NCBI RefSeq assembly: GCF_003966145.1 | Contig: NZ_RXNR01000009.1 | Location: 28,692 to 92,691, forward strand | DNA from: Lysinibacillus telephonicus | GTDB taxonomy: Bacteria > Bacillota > Bacilli > Bacillales_A > Planococcaceae | Direction: 5' to 3' | Length of the DNA: 64,000 bases | Made by a program: the position numbers and the translations under genes | Notes under the pieces: generated by a model | Told to the model about the DNA's origin: nothing | The model's database searches: none | The model's input: only the letters and a program-made list of their open reading frames with translations | Shown: positions 36,560-43,871 of the stretch, one piece after another | Layout of the letters: each line of letters begins with the position of its first letter | Numbering within the stretch: the stretch's first letter is position 1

Positions 36560-36871
36560 TTATGCGTAAGTTGCAATAGATGAGAAGAAAAAAACGTCCT
36601 GTATTCCATTGATTTAAAGATTCTTCGAAAGGCATGAAAAGCTAAAGAGTCTCTCATCTGGATGGAGCCGCTCACGTAGAGCAGATACTAGAAGTAGCTT
36701 TTTTGTTCAAACCAAACCCCCCGGGACTATGAAAGAAGATTAGTAAAATCAAGGTAATCTCTAAGAACACGGTTAACACCAACATGACTAGACCCTATTA
36801 CCTTCAGCTTCTGCATATATTAATCGAGTGTAGAAAGCGACTTGAGCATCATTTGTTTGCAAAACAGCGAT
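36560..36871 (-). pseudogene. cwlJ: Decayed cwlJ (spore cortex-lytic enzyme) upstream of gerQ
   Basis: Minus-strand fragments in successive frames resemble CwlJ. AVLQTNDAQVAFYTRLIYAE plus AEGN, stopped by TAG 36790-36788, is the LIYAEAEG cell-wall-hydrolase core. SHVGVNRVLRDYLDFTNL follows in another frame, then PGGFGLNKK near 36724 and QWNTGRFF near 36611. A GAGGAGG ribosome binding site remains, but the codon 7 bases after it is ATC where an ATG is expected. Order and strand (cwlJ then gerQ) match the B. subtilis operon. At least three frame changes make this non-functional. Confidence 0.8.
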
Positions 36872-37125
36872 ATTCAAACCTCCTCATAACAATGTATGCT
36901 TTTCCGACCATTTAAGAATAAATAATTGAAAAAAAACGCCTATGCAAATAATCTATGTAGCGGAATTTTATTTCGTTCATAAAATTTGTATAAAAAAATC
37001 GTGGAATAAATACAATGAATAAAGGGTGAAGTCACGCATTATTTAATCAACTCATTGAACGGGAAAAAAACAATATTAAAAAAGGGGAATCGGTTTTAAA
37101 GAAAATCTAATTAGGGGTTGATACT

Positions 37126-37308
37126 ATGCAAATAGGTATTTGGATAGCTATTGTCATCAGTGCGATAATATCTTTTATCGTCGCAGATTTTTACGAACAG
37201 CCGTTGCATTGGTATTTATTCATCTTAATCATATTTATAGGTTTTTTCATTAATACAGTAATCCTTATATTAAAAACAAAGGATGAAAAAGAAAAAAACG
37301 AGATTTAG
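37126..37308 (+). CDS. Small two-helix membrane protein
   Basis: 60 residues: two hydrophobic helices (about 3-20 and 29-50) joined by DFYEQPLHWY, with a charged KTKDEKEKNEI tail. AGGGG lies 9 bases before the ATG. The stop codon is inside its own terminator. No family recognised. Confidence 0.55.
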   Translation: MQIGIWIAIVISAIISFIVADFYEQPLHWYLFILIIFIGFFINTVILILKTKDEKEKNEI

Positions 37309-37338
37309 GAATCCTAATAGGATACCTGTCTCGTTTTT
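37295..37338 (+). terminator. Terminator of the small membrane-protein gene
   Basis: AAAAACGAGA pairs with TCTCGTTTTT; inner AGGAATCCTAATAGGAT can also fold. The 5' arm includes the last codons of the gene. Confidence 0.75.
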
Positions 37339-37403
37339 CTATGTTTAGCCTAACCCTTGTCTCCCAATGCCGACGCGCAGCTAAAAGAGAACTTTGCAAT
37401 TAC

Positions 37404-38159
37404 TTATTTATTTACATTTAAAAATTGAACTAATTTATCGTTATCCAATAAGTTTCCTACTAAAAACTCACCGAATTCGCCGTAGCGAGCTGAAACTTCA
37501 TCAAAACGCATTTCGTAAACGATTTTTTTGAACTGCAGCATGTCATCTGAGAATAATGTAACGCCCCATTCATGGTCATCTAATCCTACAGACCCTGTAA
37601 TGTATTGTTTTACTTTACCAGCATAGCTGCGTCCGATTAAACCGTGGGAGCGCATTAATTCACGTCGTTGTTCCATATCTAGCATATACCAGTTGTCGTT
37701 GCCCTCACGTCGTTTGTCCATTGGATAGAAGCAAACATATTTCGTGCGCGGTAGTTCAGGATATAAACGAGCACGGATATGAGGATTTTGATATGGATCT
37801 TCGTCGGAATCTTTAGCTAAATAGTTTGAAAGTTCAACTACAGAAACATAAGAATAAGTTGGAACTGTAAAATCTGCAATCGCTAATTTATTAAATTCTG
37901 CTTCTAATTCTTGAAGCTCTTCAGGTGTTTCACGAAGAATCATTAGCATAAAATCAGCTTTTTGCCCAATAATTGAATAAAATGCATGTGAACCTGTTTT
38001 TGCAACATGTGCTTCGTTCAGTTTTTCCAAGTATTGTACGAATTCATCTACAGCTTTTGTGCGTTCCTCTGGGGAAACTAATTTCCAAGATGCCCAGTCG
38101 ATTGCACGGAAGTCATGTAGACAATACCAGCCATCTAATGTAATTGCTGCTTCGTTCAT
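37404..38159 (-). CDS. hemQ: Coproheme decarboxylase HemQ
   Basis: Chlorite-dismutase-like enzyme of 251 residues that converts coproheme III to heme b in the Gram-positive pathway. The radical tyrosine is Y145 (CFYPMDKRR) and the proximal histidine is H172 ([13 protein letters not shown]), with the family's [16 protein letters not shown] segment. A GGGAG ribosome binding site precedes the ATG. A Fur/PerR-like palindrome lies just upstream. Confidence 0.95.
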   Translation of the reverse strand: MNEAAITLDGWYCLHDFRAIDWASWKLVSPEERTKAVDEFVQYLEKLNEAHVAKTGSHAFYSIIGQKADFMLMILRETPEELQELEAEFNKLAIADFTVPTYSYVSVVELSNYLAKDSDEDPYQNPHIRARLYPELPRTKYVCFYPMDKRREGNDNWYMLDMEQRRELMRSHGLIGRSYAGKVKQYITGSVGLDDHEWGVTLFSDDMLQFKKIVYEMRFDEVSARYGEFGEFLVGNLLDNDKLVQFLNVNK

Positions 38160-38180
38160 TATATAAACACTCCCTTAATT

Positions 38181-38200
38181 GATAATCATTCACAATTATC
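38181..38200. promoter_or_regulatory. Fur/PerR-like inverted repeat upstream of hemQ
   Basis: GATAAT and ATTATC arms separated by 8 bases, 22 bp before the hemQ start. The composition resembles Fur-family boxes (TGATAATnATTATCA), but the spacing is not canonical. The remaining 450 bp to lipL show no other feature. Confidence 0.4.
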
Positions 38201-38656
38201 TTAGCACAAAAACAAAATAATTCCTTGCTAGAAAGGTGCAATTTTAATGATTTCACGAATTCGTCAATAGTGTGTTCAAATTTTACCCTAATAGAGACTT
38301 TCACAGAAGGGGTAAAAAGGTATAACCATAAAAAATAGGGAATGAATGAAGTGGTCAATAAACAATACAGTTATCGCCACAATGTAAGCTGAACTTCATG
38401 TTTGTCTCTAAAGTTTACAAATTCCGAAACTACCGACTAGTTACAAACAGGGAATAGTGTATTTTACAACTTCAATCACCAGGTAAAGGGTTGTTTACAA
38501 TTATTGTTTTAGTTAATTAAATCCAGCTAACCTACTTCAAAGTTGAAAGGAACCCACTATTTCAAAGAACTTTGTAGAAATTAGGTGATGGGAGTTCAAT
38601 TAAAATAGTTTTCGTGTATGATTATTTAGAGAACATTGTATTAAGGAGTAAAAACT

Positions 38657-39490
38657 ATGCATCCTTTATTGCAGCAAAATACATGGCGTTTTATAGACCA
38701 ATCTATTATTATGAAAAACCGTACACCACTTGAATCTTTCGCTATGGATGATACACTATGTCAGTTAGTTGGACAATTGCAGTCAAGTGCGACTGTAAGA
38801 ACGTGGGTCCATGATCATACAGTTGTTTTAGGAATACAAGACCACCGACTGCCTTTTGTACAAGAAGGAATAGACTTATTAAAAGCACGTGGATATAATG
38901 CGATTGTTCGAAATTCTGGCGGATTAGCAGTTGTGTTGGATAGCGGTGTATTAAATATTTCTGTCATTCTTTCAGAGCAGTCTAAGTCGATTGATATTAA
39001 TACAGGGTATGATGTCATGGTTGACTTTATAAAGCTATTATTCCCTGAAATCGCTGATAAAATTGAAGCTTATGAAATTGTTGGTTCGTATTGCCCTGGT
39101 TCGTATGATTTAAGCATCGGAGGGAAAAAGTTTGCCGGCATTTCTCAACGACGTTTGCGTCAAGGCATCGCTGTACAAATTTATTTATGTATTGAAGGCA
39201 GTGGCAGTGAACGAGCAGAACTAATACGTGATTTTTATAGTGTGAGTTTAAAAGATGTTGAAACAAAATTTGTTTATCCACAAATTCAGCCTAATGTTAT
39301 GGCTGGTATTAGTGAGCTATTAAATGTAAAAATTACTGTGCAAGAAACAGTCTTTCGGTTACAAAAAATGCTTCAATTGTTAGGTGAAAATATTATTTTT
39401 CAGTCATTAAGTGACAAAGAATTAGAACTTTATACTTTTTATTTAAATCGGGTTTTAGAAAGAAATAAAAAAATGTTATCTTCGAAGTAA
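38657..39490 (+). CDS. lipL: Octanoyl-[GcvH]:protein N-octanoyltransferase LipL
   Basis: 277 residues of the biotin/lipoate ligase fold. It moves octanoyl from GcvH to E2 subunits in Bacillus lipoate synthesis. RNSGGLAVVLDSGVLNISVI is the substrate-binding segment, and the acyl-accepting cysteine is C146 in VGSYCPGSYDLSIGGKKFAG. AAGGAG lies before the ATG. It converges on rsfA, as in the B. subtilis ywfL-ywfN-ywfO neighbourhood. Confidence 0.92.
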   Translation: MHPLLQQNTWRFIDQSIIMKNRTPLESFAMDDTLCQLVGQLQSSATVRTWVHDHTVVLGIQDHRLPFVQEGIDLLKARGYNAIVRNSGGLAVVLDSGVLNISVILSEQSKSIDINTGYDVMVDFIKLLFPEIADKIEAYEIVGSYCPGSYDLSIGGKKFAGISQRRLRQGIAVQIYLCIEGSGSERAELIRDFYSVSLKDVETKFVYPQIQPNVMAGISELLNVKITVQETVFRLQKMLQLLGENIIFQSLSDKELELYTFYLNRVLERNKKMLSSK

Positions 39491-39500
39491 TAGAAAAAAC

Positions 39501-39536
39501 GGATGTGCTTAATTTGGCACATCCACATTTTCTTTT
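39501..39536 (+). terminator. Terminator of lipL inside the rsfA 3' end
   Basis: GGATGTGC and GCACATCC arms with an 8-base loop, then ACATTTTCTTTTT. The stem includes the last codons of the convergent rsfA gene, so one sequence serves as coding DNA and as terminator. Confidence 0.8.
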
Positions 39537-40165
39537 TCGCTATGGGTATAGTTCGCTACAAGATTTCCGTTTTTCTCCATTTTGAATACTGGAGCTACAC
39601 GCTGTTCATCATCTTCTAATGTTACTAGTCTACGAGCTCGATTCATAATTTGAACAAATTGCTCATAATCTTCACGAATCTCTTTATTCTCTTGTTCAAG
39701 ACGTTTTAGTTGATTTTCTAATTCTTTTATTTTTTCAGTTGCAGTATTTGCAATATGACGCCATTTAGCAGCTTCATTATCGTTGCCCCCTTGATTTTGC
39801 AGGCGCAGTAAATATGCAATGACAATATCTAGATTAAGAGCCGATAATGGGATAGATTTTGTTTCTTCACCATTGTTAGAACTTGGAAGTAAATAAATAC
39901 CTTGAGCACGGCGTCTTCCATTCATACCTAATACTCGCATTCTTTCTTTTCTTTCTTTTTTTGCTTCAGCTAGTTCTTTTTCATATAAACGGCGAACCAC
40001 TGCATTCCAGCGAAAACCACAAGCAGCTGCTGTTCTATTAAGTGCATCACCAGCTTCCTCAAAGGCATTTAACTGTGTGCTTCCTTCCTTTACATGTCTT
40101 AAAACTGCTTCTGCTAATAGTTCATCGTTTTCTTTTAGCCAAGCATCTTGTCTAATTTTGACCAT
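39509..40165 (-). CDS. rsfA: RsfA-family prespore transcription regulator
   Basis: 218 residues. The N-terminal Myb/SANT-like domain ([20 protein letters not shown] to [17 protein letters not shown]) binds DNA, and a coiled coil (about 138-180, [20 protein letters not shown]) follows. In B. subtilis RsfA modulates sigma-F-dependent genes in the forespore. An AGGAGG-type ribosome binding site precedes the ATG. Confidence 0.88.
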   Translation of the reverse strand: MVKIRQDAWLKENDELLAEAVLRHVKEGSTQLNAFEEAGDALNRTAAACGFRWNAVVRRLYEKELAEAKKERKERMRVLGMNGRRRAQGIYLLPSSNNGEETKSIPLSALNLDIVIAYLLRLQNQGGNDNEAAKWRHIANTATEKIKELENQLKRLEQENKEIREDYEQFVQIMNRARRLVTLEDDEQRVAPVFKMEKNGNLVANYTHSEKENVDVPN

Positions 40166-40540
40166 TTTTTTAACCTCCTGTTAATGTAGTAGTTTTGTTA
40201 TTTCAAAACTTATGATGTCCAACATGTTCCAATTTTAAACATATTAATAAAAAAAATTTTTAATAGTATCTTTTGAACTAATAAAAATTAGGAGAGTTAG
40301 ACACGAGAAGATGTTTAGGATAACGATGAAAATGATGCTTTTAATAAGAAAAGAGTAAGCTAGAGATAAACAATCTCTATCGAAAGTTATGTTTTCAGAC
40401 CTTTGACTGAACTATATTGTTTTTACTTGAAGAGGTTTGTTTTTTTAGGCTACAATAGCTGGTAGGTTAAAAAATCCTTGAATAAAAATAGATTGTAAAA
40501 ACAATTTAAAAATACACAAATAGAAAGGGTTGTTGACAAA
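40166..40540. other. Intergenic region with no clear feature
   Basis: 375 bp of A/T-rich sequence between the divergent rsfA and yuzB genes. Only promoter-like A/T tracts and very short open frames are seen. Confidence 0.4.
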
Positions 40541-40765
40541 ATGGCAAACGAGTTTCGAGTTTGCGATGAATGTCAAGCCGTTAATTTAAAAACGTTAATT
40601 CCTAAATTAAAAGAACTTGATCCTGATGCAACGATTGAAATTGGCTGTCATTCATACTGTGGACCAGGCCGGAAAAAAACCTTTACATTTGTAAATGGTC
40701 GACCTGTTGCCGCATTAACAGAAGAAGAACTTATGGAAAAAGTAATAACAAAGTTAAAAGGATAA
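40541..40765 (+). CDS. yuzB: YuzB family protein (DUF1450)
   Basis: 74 residues with cysteines at 8, 11, 36 and 40 (FRVCDECQ and [11 protein letters not shown]), consistent with a metal- or cluster-binding or thioredoxin-like small protein. Function unknown in Bacillus YuzB. AGAAAGG ribosome binding site; own terminator follows. Confidence 0.88.
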   Translation: MANEFRVCDECQAVNLKTLIPKLKELDPDATIEIGCHSYCGPGRKKTFTFVNGRPVAALTEEELMEKVITKLKG

Positions 40766-40774
40766 TGAATTTTA

Positions 40775-40814
40775 AGCTATCTTCTAGATAATATGGAAGA
40801 TAGCTATTTTCTTT
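40775..40814 (+). terminator. Terminator of yuzB
   Basis: AGCTATCTTC and GAAGATAGCT perfect arms with an 11-base loop, then ATTTTCTTT. Confidence 0.85.
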
Positions 40815-40817
40815 AGT

Positions 40818-41010
40818 GAATAAGAAAGTATGAAATTTTGACCAGTGTTTAGCTCCGCCGCTCCTGGAGGTCGTGAACTGCCCTTGGTAGAAGGCTGGAA
40901 AAGCTTATCGATTCGGGCCTTTGCAAGTACGAATAAGGTAATGGGGGCTTTTGTTGGACTGCGTTAGAGGCTTATGATGAGAGGCATCTATCAGCCGCTT
41001 CGCTTTCGTA
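40818..41010. repeat. Dispersed intergenic repeat, copy 1
   Basis: Shares with 42568-42745 a common left flank (GAATAAGA..TATGAAATTTTGA), a TAGCTCCGCCGCTCCTGGAGGT-like block, and GCTGGAAAAGCTTATCGATTCGGG. The plan resembles the roughly 150-200 bp repeats common between genes in Bacillus that begin GTCTAGCTCCAGCG and end near GCGCTTGCGCTTTTC. The right end, GCCGCTTCGCTTTCG, is related in reverse to the hairpin module behind speB. No protein is encoded. Confidence 0.65.
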
Positions 41011-41206
41011 AAGATAAGTTACTGTCTGTTTCCAAAGATGTGACATAAGGAGGTCAATGGTAAGCACTGCTCTTAGCATCAAAAGTGCAACGACAGGAAT
41101 AGGCACTTGCAAATTTCTTGTATAACTTTTAAATAGAGTTTAATGTAATTTTCGCCTAAACTCACATATAATAGAAAGTAAGATTATGGGAGTGAGGTGC
41201 GGTCGA

Positions 41207-42505
41207 GTGGAACATTATGCAAATGCAAAATTAGTAGAAGAAAAAGTATTTAAAGATCCCGTGCACCGTTACATTCATGTGCGAGATCAGGTTATTTGGG
41301 ATTTAATTGCCACGAAAGAGTTTCAAAGGCTGCGTAGAATTCGTCAGCTGGGGACAACATATTTAGTGTTCCATGGTGCCGAGCACAGTAGATTTAATCA
41401 TTCTCTAGGAGTATATGAAATTGTTCGGCGCATTACGGATGATGTTTTTCGTGGTCGTTCAGAGTGGGATGAACAGGAGCGTTTACTAATACTATGTGCT
41501 GCTTTACTGCACGATTTAGGACATGGTCCATTCTCACATGCTTTTGAAACTGTCTTCCATACAGACCATGAGTATTTTACAAGACAAATTTTACTTGGAA
41601 ATACCGAAGTGAATGGTGTATTGAGGAAAGTTTCCGAAGATTTTCCTGATATAGTTGCACAAGTAATTGAAAAAAAATACCCGAATGAACTTGTAGTTAG
41701 CCTAATATCAAGTCAAATTGATGCAGATCGAATGGATTACTTACAACGTGATGCTTACTATACTGGAGTAAGCTATGGTCATTTTGATATGGAACGAATA
41801 TTGCGCGTGATGAGACCCCGAGAAGGAAAAGTAATTATTAAATCAAGTGGGATGCATGCTGTAGAGGATTACATAATGTCACGCTATCAAATGTATTTGC
41901 AAGTGTATTTCCACCCGGTTTCTCGCAGTGCAGAAGTGTTGTTAAATAATATATTAAAAAGAGCAAAACAACTTAATGAAGAAGATTATCAATTTGCACT
42001 TGAACCTACTCATTTTAAGGCGTTTTTTGAAAATAGTATAACAATAGAAGATTACCTCGCTTTAGATGAATATATTTTATTAACATATTTTCAATTTTGG
42101 ATGAAAGAGAAGGATCCAATATTAAGTGATTTATGTAGCCGTTTTGTAAATCGGAAACTATTTCAATACAGTAATTTGAATCCAGAAGAGGAGCCGGAAC
42201 GTTTCAACCGTTTAAAAGATCTTTTTGCTCAAATGGGTATTGATCCTGAATATTATTTATATCATGATTGTACAACCGATTTACCATATGATTTTTATCG
42301 AACAGGCAAAGAGAGTACACGTCTACCCATCTTCTTGCTCATGCCAAATGGAGAAATTCGCGAGCTGTCTCAAGAATCATTAATTGTAGACGCAATTGCT
42401 GGTCGTATTAAAAGTGATCATAAAGTCTATTTTCCGAAAGAAATTTTGCACGATGAGTCAATTGATGCAAATCTTCGAAATGAGCTGCATAAATTGATTG
42501 GTTAA
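41207..42505 (+). CDS. ywfO: HD-domain phosphohydrolase YwfO
   Basis: 432 residues. The metal-binding HD domain has H65 (SRFNHSLGVYE), H102-D103 (LLHDLGHGPFSHAFE) and the later SSQIDADRMDYLQRD. Related SAMHD1/dGTPase-like enzymes hydrolyse dNTPs; the Bacillus family substrate is not settled here. A GTG start (EHYANAKLV) is preferred to the ATG seven codons earlier because GAGGTG lies 7 bases before the GTG. A TATAAT at 41167 is a plausible -10. Confidence 0.88.
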   Translation: MEHYANAKLVEEKVFKDPVHRYIHVRDQVIWDLIATKEFQRLRRIRQLGTTYLVFHGAEHSRFNHSLGVYEIVRRITDDVFRGRSEWDEQERLLILCAALLHDLGHGPFSHAFETVFHTDHEYFTRQILLGNTEVNGVLRKVSEDFPDIVAQVIEKKYPNELVVSLISSQIDADRMDYLQRDAYYTGVSYGHFDMERILRVMRPREGKVIIKSSGMHAVEDYIMSRYQMYLQVYFHPVSRSAEVLLNNILKRAKQLNEEDYQFALEPTHFKAFFENSITIEDYLALDEYILLTYFQFWMKEKDPILSDLCSRFVNRKLFQYSNLNPEEEPERFNRLKDLFAQMGIDPEYYLYHDCTTDLPYDFYRTGKESTRLPIFLLMPNGEIRELSQESLIVDAIAGRIKSDHKVYFPKEILHDESIDANLRNELHKLIG

Positions 42506-42512
42506 AACGAAG

Positions 42513-42561
42513 AAAAACATCCTTAGGTCAGATCAAAGTGATTTGCTTGAAGGATGTTTTT
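42513..42561 (+). terminator. Terminator of ywfO
   Basis: AAAACATCCTT pairs with AAGGATGTTTTT across a 25-base loop. Confidence 0.8.
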
Positions 42562-42567
42562 AGTAAC

Positions 42568-42745
42568 GAATAAGATATTATAGAATTTTGAATAATGTCC
42601 AGCTTTAACGCCCAGCCCCTCAAGGTCTCGGTTTGCCCTTGATCGAAAGCTGGAAAAGCTTATTGATTCGGGTCTTCTGAAGTACATGGATGCACCAATG
42701 TCGACCAGCGCTTGTCGGGGTTAATCAGGCGCTTGTGCTTTTCTT
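42568..42745. repeat. Dispersed intergenic repeat, copy 2
   Basis: Starts GTCCAGCTTTAACGCCCAGC and ends CAGGCGCTTGTGCTTTTC, matching the ends of a repeat family common between Bacillus genes. Its middle GCTGGAAAAGCTTATTGATTCGGG is shared with copy 1 upstream of ywfO. The right end touches the stop of the convergent ywhB gene. Confidence 0.7.
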
Positions 42746-42932
42746 ATTTTTTATCGATAGCACGTACTCCACCAGTTGCGTAGTGGTTTTTAGACATTTC
42801 TTCGATAATGATTGAAACAGCTTCTGCTGGTGCATTCGTTGTTTCAACGATCGCTGCTGTTACTTTTTCAACTAAAGCTTTCTTTTGTTCATCTGTACGA
42901 CCTTCAATCATTTTTACAGTTACGATTGGCAT
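42744..42932 (-). CDS. ywhB: 4-oxalocrotonate tautomerase family protein YwhB
   Basis: 62 residues with catalytic Pro1 after Met removal (MPIVTVKMIEGRTDEQKKAL) and the C-terminal YATGGV. This tautomerase family ketonises enols; the Bacillus cellular substrate is unknown. AGGAGG-type ribosome binding site. It is divergent from ywhD, as part of the ywhB-ywhD-pbpG block. Confidence 0.88.
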   Translation of the reverse strand: MPIVTVKMIEGRTDEQKKALVEKVTAAIVETTNAPAEAVSIIIEEMSKNHYATGGVRAIDKK

Positions 42933-43001
42933 TTTACATCCTCCTTAGTGGATAATAATAGTGTATATTCATTATAATAGGCATATACGGAGGGATTTAC
43001 A

Positions 43002-43520
43002 ATGGCAAATGAAGAAACACCTAAGCAAAAAATAGGCTTTACAATTATTAAAAATGATCCAACGGATGGCCATAAAGGGTTTGGAATAGGTTCATTGTCA
43101 CTAGAAAATGTATCGCCTGTCTTCATTGATATACAAGAAAAACGTGCTTTTATTGATATTGGTGCTATGCATGCAAAAAGTGATGTAGAGCGCGGCATCA
43201 AATTTACAACAAATCGTGAGGATTCAGAAGGTGGTAAACCATATTGGCTCGTTTGGGTAACAATTGATTTTAAAGAAGAAGGACCATATTTTGCAGGGGT
43301 TACAGCTTGTGAAATGGTCGTAAACCGAGAAAAAAGACGTGGATACAAAATTTTAGCAGACCATGTAAATAAAATGGATAAATCAATGAAACGCCGAATT
43401 ATTGTTGATCATATGGATGATGATTCAAAACGAGTTTTAGCAGAATTTCTCCAATCCCATAATTTAGAAATGTGGGAAAAAAGCGATGAACAGCTGCGAA
43501 ATGATCTAATTGTAAAATAA
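43002..43520 (+). CDS. ywhD: YwhD family protein
   Basis: 172 residues beginning MANEETPKQKIGFTIIKNDP, with GIGSLSLENVSPVFIDI and the C-terminal helix LAEFLQSHNLEMWEKS. It is a conserved Bacillales protein of unknown function, usually beside pbpG. GGAGG lies before the ATG. Confidence 0.88.
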   Translation: MANEETPKQKIGFTIIKNDPTDGHKGFGIGSLSLENVSPVFIDIQEKRAFIDIGAMHAKSDVERGIKFTTNREDSEGGKPYWLVWVTIDFKEEGPYFAGVTACEMVVNREKRRGYKILADHVNKMDKSMKRRIIVDHMDDDSKRVLAEFLQSHNLEMWEKSDEQLRNDLIVK

Positions 43521-43718
43521 ATTAATTGTATATTTTTGTAAAAAAATATTTTGAATTGCATTAATCTTGAAATGATTTAGTCAATATCTTTTTATAAAAT
43601 AATAAAACTAATATTGAACATTTTGTGACATTTCAATATGCAATTTAATCCATTATTGAAACTGACAATGAAAAAAAGTACACTGAGTCTATAGCTTATA
43701 ATAGTAGGCTAGGACACT

Positions 43719-43800
43719 TGGCAAATAGAGCATGAGAGCTATGCGGCATTTGAAACATCCCAAGCCAAATGCCCCATAATCCTCATGTTTTTATTTGCCA
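43719..43800. repeat. Large composite hairpin between ywhD and pbpG
   Basis: Four nested perfect arms fold back on each other: TGGCAAATA/TATTTGCCA, CATGAG/CTCATG, TATG/CATA and GGCATTTG/CAAATGCC, 27 pairs around a 13-base loop with short internal loops. A TATAAT lies at 43697-43702. It is too long and too interrupted for an ordinary terminator, and one follows immediately. Candidate structured RNA or a MITE-like palindrome. The rest of 43521-43718 is A/T-rich without features. Confidence 0.7.
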
Positions 43801-43801
43801 T

Positions 43802-43854
43802 AAAAAAGCTTTCTCTGAGTTCGGAACTAATCCGACTAAGAGAAAGCTTTTTTA
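43802..43854. terminator. Bidirectional terminator before pbpG stop
   Basis: AAAAAAGCTTTCTCT pairs with AGAGAAAGCTTTTTT around a 22-base loop; T-runs on both strands. It lies 18 bases beyond the convergent pbpG stop. Confidence 0.88.
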
Positions 43855-43871
43855 TATTTTGCAATACTATT

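Noticed and set aside
37039..37110. Short open stretch (HALFNQLIEREKNN...) before the 60-aa membrane protein
   Set aside because: It has no start codon after the preceding stop and no ribosome binding site; it may be a gene remnant but cannot be supported.
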